Positions 9,665 through 18,078 of a stretch of 64,000 nucleotides of DNA are shown piece by piece. A program made the translations under genes and the position numbers. The stretch is from Kibdelosporangium persicum (lineage in GTDB: Bacteria; Actinomycetota; Actinomycetes; Mycobacteriales; Pseudonocardiaceae): assembly GCF_013280595.1 (NCBI RefSeq), contig NZ_JAAATY010000010.1:62001-126000 (forward strand), in the 5' to 3' direction. Each line of letters starts with the position of its first letter. The first letter of the stretch is position 1. Under the pieces are notes generated by a model. That model worked only from the letters and a program-made list of their open reading frames with translations. It made no database searches and was not told the origin of the DNA.

Positions 9665-9673
9665 GTCACCGTC

Positions 9674-10672
9674 CTAAGGGGACGTAGTGGACTCACGGAC
9701 GACAAGTTCGACAGGCAGCAGGTTTCGCGTGGGGATCTGCTTTCCGCCGATGCGGTCGAGCAGCAGGGTCGCCGCCCGTTCGCCGGTTTCCTCGAACGGG
9801 ATGCGCACAGTGGTCAACGGCGGCACGAGGTAGGCGGCGAAGGACAGGTCGTCGCAGCCCACGACGGAACAGTCGGCGGGCAGTCGCAGGCCGCGCTCGT
9901 GCAGCGCCTTGAGCGCGCCCATGGCCATGACGTCGTTCTGCACGAAGACGGCCGTGATCGCCGGATCGGTGTCCAGCAGCCGATGTGTCGCCGCCCAGCC
10001 ACCGTCGTAGGTCCAGTCCGCCTCGGCGATCCGCCGTTCGGGCAGTGGCCGGCCCGCGGCCCGGAGCGTGTCCCGGAACCCCCGTGTCCGGCGCCGCACC
10101 ACCTGCCGTCCCCGGGGACCGATCACCGTGCCGATTCGCCGGTGACCGAGGTCCAGCAGGTGCTGGGCCGCCAGCGTCCCGGTCAACGCGTGATCAGACC
10201 CGATCAACGGCACACCGCCGCCGTGGATCCGGTTGATGCTCACCACGGGCAACGGACCGCGCAGCGCGTCACCGAGCTGCGGCTCGTCCTCCAGCGACGG
10301 CGCCGCCACCAGGATCCCGTCGACCCGGTACTCCAACAGCTTGCGAACAGCCAGCTCCGCGTCGATGTCGGCGTGCACACTGCTGATGAGCGCGCCGTGG
10401 CCATGGCTGGCCGCGGCACGCTGCGCGGCCAGCACGAACTGCGAGACCGCCTGGTCGGAGAAGTCGTCCGCGAGCACACCGATGGTGACCGATGCCTGCC
10501 GGACCAGACCACGGGCCATCGCGTTGGGCACGTAACCGAGCTCGGCGGCGGCACGCTGAATGCGCTCGCGAGTGCTCGGCGACGCCACCCTGGAGTGACC
10601 GTTGAGCACCTTGCTCGCCGTCTGGAAGCTCACGCCCGCACGTGCCGCGACATCTTTGAGCGACACGTACAC
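9674..10672 (-). CDS. LacI-family repressor of the arabinoside operon
   Basis: A 332-aa regulator. The GTG at 10672 is chosen because AGGAGG lies seven bases upstream and because the HTH begins right after it (LKDVAARAGVSFQTASKVLN). The C-terminal part is a periplasmic-binding-protein-like effector domain ending with ELVVRESTTSP. It is the first gene of the operon that continues through the binding protein, permeases and GH51, so it is autoregulated if it binds the perfect palindrome at 10692-10703. Arabinose or an arabino-oligosaccharide is the expected inducer (inference). Confidence 0.93.
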   Translation of the reverse strand: MYVSLKDVAARAGVSFQTASKVLNGHSRVASPSTRERIQRAAAELGYVPNAMARGLVRQASVTIGVLADDFSDQAVSQFVLAAQRAAASHGHGALISSVHADIDAELAVRKLLEYRVDGILVAAPSLEDEPQLGDALRGPLPVVSINRIHGGGVPLIGSDHALTGTLAAQHLLDLGHRRIGTVIGPRGRQVVRRRTRGFRDTLRAAGRPLPERRIAEADWTYDGGWAATHRLLDTDPAITAVFVQNDVMAMGALKALHERGLRLPADCSVVGCDDLSFAAYLVPPLTTVRIPFEETGERAATLLLDRIGGKQIPTRNLLPVELVVRESTTSP

Positions 10673-10691
10673 GGACGAACCTCCTCGATGA

Positions 10692-10703
10692 GCGAACGTT
10701 CGC
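10692..10703. promoter_or_regulatory. Palindromic LacI-type operator upstream of the arabinoside operon
   Basis: GCGAACGTTCGC is a perfect 12-bp palindrome with the central CG typical of LacI-family operators. It lies 20 bp upstream of the LacI GTG start, overlapping the expected promoter or leader. Binding by the product of 9674 is inferred from position. Confidence 0.65.
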
Positions 10704-10773
10704 CTACTGTGCCCCGGCGGGTCCTCGACGGTCAAGCACTGACCGAGCGTTCCGGGGCGGCACCGGCGGGGCC

Positions 10774-11649
10774 TCAGGTCCGGTCGATGTCCGCGTAGAA
10801 CGATCGGAGGGCGGCCGCGAGCCGGTCGGGGGCTTCCATCGCGACGTAGTGCCCGATCCCCTCGATTCGTACCGCGGTCACGTTGGTGGCGACCTGCCGC
10901 AACGTCGCGGGTGTGAAGTCTCCCGAGGAGCCCGCCACCGCGAGTACCGGCATGTCCAGCTTGCGAGCCGCGAGCTTGCGAAGTTCTTCGCCCTCCGAGA
11001 GCAGGGACCGGTACAGACCGGCGGCGCCGGCGAACGCGCCGGGTCGCGCGTAGGAGCGGACGAGTTCGTCGATGTCGGCGTCGGTGAACGCGTCGGGGCT
11101 CGCGGAGAGGGACGGAATCGCGTAGTCGGTGAGGAACGCGCGTTCGCGTCCGGCGAGAAGCATTTCCGGGATGCCAGGAGCGGCGAGGACGCCGATGTGC
11201 CAGGCGCCGCCGTGGGCGACGTCGGCGAGCATCTCGGCGCCGTATCCCGGGAGTGCGGTCTCTATCCCGGTGTAGCTGCGGACGAGTTCGGGGTGGGTCG
11301 CGGCGACGCGGAACGTCGTGGGGCCGCTGATGTCCTGGCCGACCAGGTGAACGGGCCCGACGTCCAGCCGTGCGATCACGTCGCCGAGATCCTTCGCCGA
11401 GGTCGCGCTGTCGTGCTCCGGAGTGGCGGTGGTGGAGTCGCCGAACCCGCGCAGGTCCACAGCGAACACCTGGTGGTGCTCGCTCAGCAGGGGGATCAGC
11501 TTGTGGAAGACCCACCAGGTCTCCGGAAAGCCGTGCACCAGCAGTACGGGAGACCCGGCGGTGCCCGCGGCCACGTAGTGCAGCTCGGTGCCGTCGAGGT
11601 TGACACGGTGGTGGTCGACGCCGGGGATGGTGGAGCCAGGGCGATCCAT
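10774..11649 (-). CDS. Alpha/beta hydrolase, epoxide-hydrolase-like
   Basis: A 291-aa alpha/beta-hydrolase. The start is at 11649, preceded by GGAAGGAA; the longer open frame runs into the MarR gene region. HGFPETWW (39-46) is the oxyanion HGxP motif of epoxide hydrolases. GQDISG places an aspartate (D106) at the nucleophile elbow instead of serine, as in epoxide hydrolases and haloalkane dehalogenases. GIGHYVAME near residue 265 supplies the catalytic histidine. It is divergent from a MarR gene, and two palindromic operators fill the intergenic region, so it is probably repressed by that MarR and induced by a small organic compound. The natural substrate is unknown. Confidence 0.85.
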   Translation of the reverse strand: MDRPGSTIPGVDHHRVNLDGTELHYVAAGTAGSPVLLVHGFPETWWVFHKLIPLLSEHHQVFAVDLRGFGDSTTATPEHDSATSAKDLGDVIARLDVGPVHLVGQDISGPTTFRVAATHPELVRSYTGIETALPGYGAEMLADVAHGGAWHIGVLAAPGIPEMLLAGRERAFLTDYAIPSLSASPDAFTDADIDELVRSYARPGAFAGAAGLYRSLLSEGEELRKLAARKLDMPVLAVAGSSGDFTPATLRQVATNVTAVRIEGIGHYVAMEAPDRLAAALRSFYADIDRT

Positions 11650-11669
11650 GGAGTTCCTTCCAACAGATA

Positions 11670-11713
11670 GACAAGCAACTTGTCCAACCGTAGAGGTGGA
11701 CAAGTTGCTTGTC
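11670..11713. promoter_or_regulatory. Double MarR operator between hydrolase and marR
   Basis: Two 15-bp palindromes lie between the divergent genes: GACAAGCAACTTGTC (11670-11684) and GACAAGTTGCTTGTC (11699-11713). Each has perfect 6-bp arms (GACAAG/CTTGTC) around three bases, and the two sites are exact reverse complements of each other. Their centres are 29 bp apart, close to three helical turns. They are placed to control both start regions. Confidence 0.85.
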
Positions 11714-11743
11714 CATTGTGACGAGCGTCGTATGATCGGCCTT

Positions 11744-12199
11744 ATGGCGCGGTCCAGCGGCGCCGAGCTCGCGCTTCTGCTGCTCGGCGGGTTCCACACA
11801 ATGGTCGACGAGGTGACCGTGGAGCTCGCGAAGCGCGGCCACGAAGGTGTTCGCCCTGTGCACGAGTTCGCCTTGCGCGCCGTGGACGCGGGTGCGGACA
11901 CTGCCTCCGAGCTCGGTCGCCGGCTGTCGGTCACCAAGCAGGCCGCCGCGCAGACCATCGCCACGTTGGAGGCGTTCGGCTACGTCAACCGCGAGCCCGA
12001 CCCGAACGACGCACGCCGCAAGCGCGTCCGGGTTACCCCCCGAGGCCACGAGCTGATGACCATCGGTGGCGCACTGTTCGACAAGGTGCGCAGCCGCTGG
12101 GCAGCCCGAATAGGACCCGAGCAGCTCGAAACCCTGGAAACACACCTGGCCCAGCTCACCGAGCGCCGCTCGTTCACCGCCGAGGACCTCCAGGACTGA
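11744..12199 (+). CDS. MarR-family regulator
   Basis: A 151-aa winged-helix regulator from the ATG at 11744 (an ATG at 11732 in the same frame is possible). The DNA-binding core reads TASELGRRLSVTKQAAAQTI for the HTH and EPDPNDARRKRVRVTPRG for the wing, a clear MarR pattern. It is transcribed divergently from the epoxide-hydrolase-like gene across two palindromic operators, which argues for autorepression together with repression of the hydrolase. Confidence 0.92.
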   Translation: MARSSGAELALLLLGGFHTMVDEVTVELAKRGHEGVRPVHEFALRAVDAGADTASELGRRLSVTKQAAAQTIATLEAFGYVNREPDPNDARRKRVRVTPRGHELMTIGGALFDKVRSRWAARIGPEQLETLETHLAQLTERRSFTAEDLQD

Positions 12200-12337
12200 T
12201 CCCGCGAAGCCCGTCGAGCTGACGCCAGCCCGGTCAGCGCGGCATCGGGATCTCGGCGGCCACGACGATCCGGCGATCTGTCCGGATGGCGGATGGTCAC
12301 CTTGGCACGAGTCCCCCACCACATCAGTCGGTTCGCC

Positions 12338-14221
12338 TCAGCCCAGGTGCCTGCCGAACCAGTCCAGGTTCTGCCGCATGGCCGCTTCTCGGTGCCGTGG
12401 CTGGTGGAAAATGTGCGTCTCGTCAGGAAACAGCACCATCTCGGCGGGGATGCCGCGTGCCCGTAGCCGCTTGAAGACCGGGAAGAGCAGCATGCCGACT
12501 GCCTCGGTGGTCTGGGCGAGCAACGGTGCCTTGATGGCGTCGCCGACCCCGTCGCCGGGTCCGCCGGGTCCGCCGTCCCCGCCATCTCCGGACGACCCCG
12601 CTTTGAACACCGTTGAGATGGCCAGTGCCCGCTGGGTGATCTGTGCTCCACGGCTGTAGCCGGCGATGCCGACCCGGCCAGGGTCGACCTCGCCCCGGTC
12701 GACGGCGTGCCGCACTGCTGACTCCATTGTGGACACGGTGTCCCGCGGGTCGACGGGGCCACCCGGCACGCGCGGTTCGTTGACCAGCAGCACGACGTAG
12801 CCCTTGGCCGCGAACACCTGTGACGGGTAGTCCCATTCGTGGCCCTGCCACATGAACTTGTTCATCGCGTCGTAGCCATGGGTGATCACGATCGCCGGGC
12901 AGCGACGGCCATCCCCACACCCATTGGGCACGATCCGGTAGCCCGTCGCGATCTGCCCCTTGGCGTTGGTCCACGTCGCGGCGACCGGCGCCTGGACGGC
13001 ACGGTCGTGCATGTCGTGGTTCGGGTCGTAGCCGTCGCGCAGAGTGCCGTCGGCTCGCAGCACCGCCAGTCTCGGGGCCGAGGAGTTCGTTTGGCGCACA
13101 CACATCGCGTCTTGGCGGCTGTGGTCGAAAGCACAGCCCGAGAGGTCGATGTTCTCCGGCGACATCCTGGCCAGCGTGCTACCCGGCTTGCCCGCGTAGA
13201 CCGCCTCGTTCGTACCGTCGGATATGGCGGCCACGACCCGGTCCGGGGACGTCCAGATGGCCGTCAGGCTCCCCGCAGGCAGCTTCGCCAGCGGCTGCGA
13301 TCCGCTTCCGTCGACGGCGATTCCAGTCAGCTGCTGGCCAGTGGACACAACCACTCGGCGGCTGTCCGCGGTCCAGGACACGGCCCGAGCCGGATACCAG
13401 TTCTCGTCGAGGATTCGGGTGGCGCCCGAGCCGATGTCCAGCACTGTCAGGGAACTGCCGCTGACGGCGAGCCGGGTGCCGTCCGGCGACCAGAACAGCT
13501 CCGGTCCATAGGTGGCCCGGCCCATTTCCACCTCGACGAGTGCGCGCGGCCGCCCGTTGGTCACGTCCCACAGCCAGACGCCGACCCGCGGCGGGTAGTA
13601 GCTGCCGGTTCCGATGCCCTCCAAGGTCGTCCGGTCGTCGACGGGAACCCCGTCGAGGGTGTGCTCGCCCGGCGGCAGCGGCACCGTGAACGCCAGGTGC
13701 CGCCCGGTCGGCGACCATTCGTGCCGCAGCACCTTCGCCTGGTGCGGTGGGATAACACCGCCCCGCAGCGCACGGGCTCCACCCACCGGGATCGCCGGTC
13801 CCGGCGCCGCGAACAGTCGCTGCGCCCTGCCGCCCTGGGCCGGCACGGTCCACACCTCGTCGACGCCGTCATGCGGGGCGAGATATGTCAGCGAACGGCC
13901 GTCCGGGCGCCAACGCAGGTCGGTGATCCGTTCGGCGGCACCGCTGAGCGAGGCCACCTCGCGCACCTTCTGCGACGCGGCCATGTCCAGCACCAGCACC
14001 CTGCTGGTGACCTTGTTCGCGGCGACCGACGGCTCGGCGACCACCGCCGCCGCCTGCCGGCCGTCCGGCGAGACCTGGATGTCCTGGATCTGCCGCACTT
14101 CGACGACATCCCGGACGTCCATCGGCCGCTGCGGCTGTGCCAGCACGGAGCCTGCGGTTGTCACGGTGCCCAACACCACCGCGACAACGGCGATCGTCAC
14201 GTATCTCGTTCGTTGTCCCAT
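12338..14221 (-). CDS. Secreted S9-family peptidase, lasso-isopeptidase-like
   Basis: A 627-aa protein starting at 14221 with an N-terminal signal or anchor (YVTIAVVAVVLGTVTTAG). Residues about 40-390 contain TolB/WD-like beta-propeller repeats (QDIQVSPDGRQAAAV, LFWSPDGTRLAVSG). The C-terminal alpha/beta-hydrolase domain has GYSRG (S523) and ETHIFHQP (H603). The segment where normal prolyl oligopeptidases have the catalytic Asp motif reads APLLAQTTEA, and the tail FPDETHIFHQP resembles the S9 isopeptidases that open lasso peptides. A Gly/Asp-rich stretch (GDGGDGGPGGPGDG) sits just before it. No lasso precursor or cyclase gene is seen nearby, so the lasso link is family resemblance only. Confidence 0.8.
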   Translation of the reverse strand: MGQRTRYVTIAVVAVVLGTVTTAGSVLAQPQRPMDVRDVVEVRQIQDIQVSPDGRQAAAVVAEPSVAANKVTSRVLVLDMAASQKVREVASLSGAAERITDLRWRPDGRSLTYLAPHDGVDEVWTVPAQGGRAQRLFAAPGPAIPVGGARALRGGVIPPHQAKVLRHEWSPTGRHLAFTVPLPPGEHTLDGVPVDDRTTLEGIGTGSYYPPRVGVWLWDVTNGRPRALVEVEMGRATYGPELFWSPDGTRLAVSGSSLTVLDIGSGATRILDENWYPARAVSWTADSRRVVVSTGQQLTGIAVDGSGSQPLAKLPAGSLTAIWTSPDRVVAAISDGTNEAVYAGKPGSTLARMSPENIDLSGCAFDHSRQDAMCVRQTNSSAPRLAVLRADGTLRDGYDPNHDMHDRAVQAPVAATWTNAKGQIATGYRIVPNGCGDGRRCPAIVITHGYDAMNKFMWQGHEWDYPSQVFAAKGYVVLLVNEPRVPGGPVDPRDTVSTMESAVRHAVDRGEVDPGRVGIAGYSRGAQITQRALAISTVFKAGSSGDGGDGGPGGPGDGVGDAIKAPLLAQTTEAVGMLLFPVFKRLRARGIPAEMVLFPDETHIFHQPRHREAAMRQNLDWFGRHLG

Positions 14222-14336
14222 GACTCCGGAGGCTAGGAACGAACCTGGCTGGCGCGCATCGGACTGGCGTACCAGACGTGCGTCAACCCGCGGTGATCGC
14301 GGAGTCAACCGGGGTCGACCGGCTAGCTTGGGAGCC

Positions 14337-15494
14337 ATGCGGAAACTCAACCGGTACCCGGAGCGGGTGGCCGACACCGCACTCGCCGCGGCGGTCGCCG
14401 GCGTGCTGATCGCACTGCACTGGCCGTGGCTGGAGCAACCGGCGGCGCTCGGCGCCATCGTGGCCGGCTGTCTTCTGCTGGTCTGGCGACGTCGGTTTCC
14501 GATAGCGGTGTGTGTCCTTTCCGGAACGGCCCTCGCGCTCACCATCGTGTCCCATATGGACGCCAGCGGTCCGCTGCTCTTGATCACATGGATCGCACTG
14601 TACGGCGTGCCAGCCTACGCCGCACCGCGTCTGGTGCCGGTGGTTGGCGGCAGTGTCGTGCTCGCAACGGCGCTGCTGTTGGTCTACCTTGTGGGGGCGA
14701 GCGACAACAAGGCGCAGTACCCATTCGTCGCGCCCATCATGCTCGCGATCGCCTACCTGGCAACCGCGTGGCTGCTCGGCACCTATCACCGCACCCGGCG
14801 GGCCTATCTGGCCGCACTGGAGGAGCGCACCGCACGGCTGGAACGGGAACGCGACGCCGTGGCCCGGCAGGCGGTCGCCGAGGAACGAACCTGGATCGCC
14901 AGAGAACTACACGACATGCTGGCGCACACGATAAGCGGGATGGTGGTGCTGGCCGGCGGGGCACGCCGCGCGGCGAAGGACCGGCCAGAGGACGCGATCG
15001 AGGCACTCACCGAGATCGAACAGGTCGGCCGGGACGGCATGGCCGAGACCAGAACGCTGCTGGAATCCCTGCGCGGCAACGGTGAACCCGCCACACCACC
15101 TCAGGCCACCCTGCGCGAGCTGCCCACGCTCGCCGACCGGATGCGCTCATCCGGCCTGTCCGTCCACATGTCGGTCACGGGCGACCCGGTGCACCTGCCC
15201 GTACCGGTCGACCTCGCGGCATACCGGATCGTCCAAGAGGCACTCACGAACACCTTGCGCCACGCGGGAACCGCCACCGCGCAAGTATCCATTCAGTACA
15301 CCATGGACGAATTACAGCTAGAGATCACCGACGACGGCCGGAACGAGGCCGAAGCGGGCACCGGGCTCGGTCTCGCCGGCATGCGGGAACGTGCCCGGCT
15401 GCTCGGCGGCGAACTGCGTGCCGGCCCGGCCCCGGGCCACGGCTGGTCGGTACGCGCTCGTCTGCCGCTGCGCGCCACCACCGGAGTGGGCTGA
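14337..15494 (+). CDS. Two-component sensor histidine kinase (NarL-partner type), now orphan
   Basis: A 385-aa membrane kinase. Residues about 14-150 hold four to five membrane helices with hardly any external domain. The dimerisation/phosphoacceptor motif TWIARELHDMLAHTISGMVV (phosphorylated H192) is HisKA_3. The HATPase domain follows, with GLGLAGMRERARLLGG near the C-terminus. Such kinases normally pair with a LuxR/NarL-type response regulator translated from an overlapping start. Here the stop overlaps an ATG (ATGATC at 15494), but the following regulator is broken after a few codons (see 15494-15540). The signal is unknown; intramembrane sensing is inferred from topology. Confidence 0.92.
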   Translation: MRKLNRYPERVADTALAAAVAGVLIALHWPWLEQPAALGAIVAGCLLLVWRRRFPIAVCVLSGTALALTIVSHMDASGPLLLITWIALYGVPAYAAPRLVPVVGGSVVLATALLLVYLVGASDNKAQYPFVAPIMLAIAYLATAWLLGTYHRTRRAYLAALEERTARLERERDAVARQAVAEERTWIARELHDMLAHTISGMVVLAGGARRAAKDRPEDAIEALTEIEQVGRDGMAETRTLLESLRGNGEPATPPQATLRELPTLADRMRSSGLSVHMSVTGDPVHLPVPVDLAAYRIVQEALTNTLRHAGTATAQVSIQYTMDELQLEITDDGRNEAEAGTGLGLAGMRERARLLGGELRAGPAPGHGWSVRARLPLRATTGVG

Positions 15495-15540
15495 TGATCC
15501 TCGGGTGTTGATCTGCGACGACGCACGACCGTCCGAATAG
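15494..15540 (+). pseudogene. Stub of the cognate response regulator
   Basis: The ATG overlapping the kinase stop is the expected position of a response-regulator start. That frame stops after five codons. From 15505 another frame reads VLICDDARPSE and then TAG. VLICDD is the usual first strand and acidic pocket of NarL-type receiver domains. Removing two bases (CTCGGG to CGGG) would give MIRVLICDDARPSE, so a 2-bp insertion and an early stop are the minimal explanation. Nothing resembling the rest of the receiver or the HTH was found before the convergent TetR gene at 15604, so the body of the gene has been lost. Confidence 0.7.
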
Positions 15541-15603
15541 GACTACGTGGGGACCTGGTGGCTGACATGTGTCGAGCCTTCGACACGACCTACCAGCGCC
15601 TCG

Positions 15604-16335
15604 TCAAACTTCGCCGTTGCGCGTCGCGCTGGTTGGGGCGTCGCCGGCCCGGTCCAGCCATTCGGACAGCAGGGCGCGTTCGGCGTTGGTGAGCATCGGC
15701 AGCGTCGGAGCGATCGCGCGGAATGCGACAGCTGCCGCGGTCGTACCGTCCTCGGGAAGCGGCGGCACATCGGTGAGGATCGATCGCATCACCGCTTCGT
15801 ACATCGCGTCGGCGAGGCCGAGGTCCCGGTCTTCCGGCGGGATGGACAACAGCGTGAGCACGGCGCCGGTGCCGGCGGCGTGGATGAGTTCGACGGCGCG
15901 TCGCTCTGCGACCCGGAGCCGGCCGGTCGCCGCGACACGGTGCACCCGAGCGCGCAGGACCTCGAGTCCGGCTGCCGCTGCCGATGAGCGGGTCTCACGG
16001 CGGGGATCGGTGAGCAGACCGAACAGCGCCGCGTTGGCGAGACCGAACCCGATGTGCGTGTCCCACCCGGCCCGAAGGTCCGCGATCGGGTCGCCGCTGT
16101 CCTCGACCGACGTCTTTCCGGCGACATAGGTGGCGAAGACGTGCTCGGCGACGGCGTCGAGCAGCGCGTCCTTGTCCTCGAAGAACCGATAGATGGTCGG
16201 CGCCTGCATGCCGGCCGCCTGCGCGACCGCGCGTGTCGTGACCGCGTGTGCGCCCTGCTCGTGCAAAAGCTGTGCCGCGACCTCCACGATGGCCGCTCGC
16301 GTCCTGAGCCTGCCCGCGCTCCCCACCTCCGCCAT
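15604..16335 (-). CDS. TetR-family regulator
   Basis: A 243-aa regulator with an N-terminal TetR HTH: AAIVEVAAQLLHEQGAHAVT followed by AQAAGMQAPTIYRFFEDKDA. The C-terminal ligand domain has a layout common in actinomycete TetR proteins of this length. It is divergent from the NmrA-like oxidoreductase at 16417, and the intergenic region carries an inverted repeat (16367-16401). It probably represses itself and that oxidoreductase. The ligand is unknown. Confidence 0.92.
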   Translation of the reverse strand: MAEVGSAGRLRTRAAIVEVAAQLLHEQGAHAVTTRAVAQAAGMQAPTIYRFFEDKDALLDAVAEHVFATYVAGKTSVEDSGDPIADLRAGWDTHIGFGLANAALFGLLTDPRRETRSSAAAAGLEVLRARVHRVAATGRLRVAERRAVELIHAAGTGAVLTLLSIPPEDRDLGLADAMYEAVMRSILTDVPPLPEDGTTAAAVAFRAIAPTLPMLTNAERALLSEWLDRAGDAPTSATRNGEV

Positions 16336-16366
16336 GTTTCCAATGATAACTCACTCTTGCTATCCG

Positions 16367-16401
16367 CGTTGCTAACGCTGATAGTATCCTCGTTAACAAC
16401 G
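16367..16401. promoter_or_regulatory. Inverted repeat, probable TetR operator
   Basis: CGTTGCTAACG (16367-16377) and CGTTAACAACG (16391-16401) form an inverted repeat with ten of eleven positions matching, 13 bp apart. It lies just upstream of the ribosome site of the NmrA-like gene, in the divergent region shared with the TetR gene. A second, weaker GATAA...TATC symmetry is visible around 16344-16363. Confidence 0.55.
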
Positions 16402-16416
16402 GTACGGAGGGTAAAA

Positions 16417-17304
16417 ATGATCATCATCACCGGCGGCACCGGCCAGCTCGGCTCCCAGGTCATCGATCGGCTGCTTGAGCGGGTACCGGCTGACCGGGTC
16501 GGCGTCAGCGTCCGCGACACCACCCGTGCCGGCGAGCTGGCCGCACGCGGAGTACGCGTGCGGCGCGGCGACTTCACCGATCCGCACTCCCTCGCAGAGG
16601 CGTTCGAGGGCGCCACGCAGGTGCTCATCGTCTCGTCGACCCAGACGGGCGAGGCAGCCATCGCTCAGCACGTCACGGCGATCGACGTCGCGATCGATGC
16701 CGGTGCCAGGCGCATCCTCTACACCAGTCATCAAGGCGCCGCGGACAGTTCGCTCTTCCCGCCGATGCTGGACCACGCTGCCACCGAGCGCTACCTGTCG
16801 AAGACCGGTACCCCCTTCACGTCCCTCCGCAACGGGTTCTACGCCAGCACCGTCCAGCTCATGCTCGGCCAGGCGCTGGAGACCGGCGAACTCGTCGCAC
16901 CGGCCGACGGCCCCGTGTCCTGGACCGCGCACGCCGACCTCGCCGAAGCGGCGGCGATCATCCTCGCCGACGAGCGCCGGTTCGACGGTCCGACTCCGCC
17001 GCTGACCGGACCGGACGCGCTCGACCTCGACGACATCGCCCGCATCCTCACCGAACTCACCGGACGCACCATCCGACGCGTCGTCGCCGACGACGCCGAA
17101 TGGGCCGCCACACTCACCGGCAACGGCGTACCCGCGGACCGTGCCGAGATGCTGATCGGCATGTTTCGCGCAGCACGCCGCGGAGAGTTCACCACCACCG
17201 GGCCCGCACTCGGGAACATCCTCCAGCGCCAAGCCACACCGCTACGTCGAATCCTAAGGGGACCATCACCCAGAGCTAGCGCTCCCCCTCGTCCGTCGAT
17301 GTGA
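16417..17304 (+). CDS. NmrA-like NAD(P)-binding oxidoreductase (QOR2 type)
   Basis: A 295-aa protein from the ATG at 16417, seven bases after CGGAGG. The N-terminus IIITGGTGQLGSQVIDRLLE is a Rossmann fold with the GGTGxxG dinucleotide site. The body (YTSHQGAADSS, LRNGFYASTVQLML) matches NmrA-like/QOR2 NAD(P)H-quinone oxidoreductases and sensors, which are atypical short-chain dehydrogenases. It is divergent from TetR 15604 and is probably induced through it. The C-terminal 20 residues are rich in Pro, Arg and Ser, and could reflect read-on beyond an eroded stop. Substrate is not identified. Confidence 0.88.
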   Translation: MIIITGGTGQLGSQVIDRLLERVPADRVGVSVRDTTRAGELAARGVRVRRGDFTDPHSLAEAFEGATQVLIVSSTQTGEAAIAQHVTAIDVAIDAGARRILYTSHQGAADSSLFPPMLDHAATERYLSKTGTPFTSLRNGFYASTVQLMLGQALETGELVAPADGPVSWTAHADLAEAAAIILADERRFDGPTPPLTGPDALDLDDIARILTELTGRTIRRVVADDAEWAATLTGNGVPADRAEMLIGMFRAARRGEFTTTGPALGNILQRQATPLRRILRGPSPRASAPPRPSM

Positions 17305-17470
17305 TTCACCCACACCTGCCACCGCTCGATCAGCGCCTGACCGGATGTTCACGCCGGTAGAAGGCGGCCTGGGTGGACCACGTGGCTCGAGGTCCCCCGC
17401 CGGGAGGTTGCCGGGTTCACCCTGAACTGGCGCAGGAACCGGGTTCGCACCGCCCATCTAGGGTGACCGC

Positions 17471-17767
17471 ATGTCGCTGGTGGGAAGGGACGTCGAGCTA
17501 GCGCGGATTCAACGCCTGCTGACAAACGCGCGCGACGGCCGCAGCGGCGGTCTGCACCCGCCGTCGACCGCGACCACGGTGGACTACTCCGGTGACAGCC
17601 CCGTACTCACCCCAGGCCCGTTCGTCGAGGCCAAGGAGTACCTCGGCGGCTTCTGGATCATCGAGGCCGAAAACGACGACGTCGCGATCGAATGGGCCAA
17701 GCAGGCCTCGCGTGCGCTGCGAAGCAGGGTCGAGGTCCGCGCACTGCAAGAAGCACCACAGGGCTGA
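17471..17767 (+). pseudogene. Chimera: LuxR-type AAA N-terminus joined to a YCII C-terminus
   Basis: This 98-codon frame joins two unrelated families. Residues 1-28 (beginning MSLVGRDVELARIQRLL) are the start of a large LuxR-family ATPase regulator, just before where its Walker A motif should come. Residues about 38-95 (VLTPGPFVEAKEYLGGFWII then EVRALQEAP) are the C-terminal half of a YCII/DGPF-domain protein, including the GPFxExKEYLGGF signature. The join falls near SGGLHPPSTATTVD. The most economical reading is an in-frame deletion fusion of two neighbouring genes. Whether the product is made or active is unknown. Confidence 0.7.
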
Positions 17768-17811
17768 ATGGCAAGCCTTCGCAACCTCATGTGTTGGCGC
17801 GGAATCACTGG

Positions 17812-18078
17812 ATGCACCCGCGCCACCACATCGGCTTTCCTACCGGAAGACCCGCCCGGAGCAGGCAACGGATGTTGGAGTTCGGGTTCGAGATTCAGGG
17901 CGCGTGGCTGGATCGGGAACGCAGCCGGTTCGTGTGGGTGATCTCCTACGACGGGCCGGAATCGTTCGCGGAGCGCAATTCTCAGTACTGGGCGTCGCCG
18001 AGACGAGAGGCGATCGGGCTGAATCCGGAGGATTACCTTGTGGAGACCGACATTCGGGTGGTCACGGCTGTGTGGTGA
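17812..18078 (+). pseudogene. Truncated NIPSNAP-domain protein
   Basis: The frame from an ATG at 17812 encodes 88 aa. Its last 65 residues read like the C-terminal half of a NIPSNAP-family dimeric alpha-beta-barrel protein (SRFVWVISYDGPESFAERNS, then YWASPRREA). The N-terminal half of the domain (usual ELRxYxLRPG start) is not present in any frame upstream. It follows the YCII chimera directly, so the block 17471-18078 looks like fragments left by deletions. It could also be a diverged short member that is still expressed. Confidence 0.5.

Noticed and set aside
9674-12322. 882-aa open frame reading through LacI into the hydrolase and MarR region
   Set aside because: Only the last 332 residues are LacI; a good ribosome site and the HTH start fix the GTG at 10672.
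12200-12337. Possible small gene or remnant between MarR and the S9 peptidase
   Set aside because: Short translated stretches show no recognisable family and no start signals.
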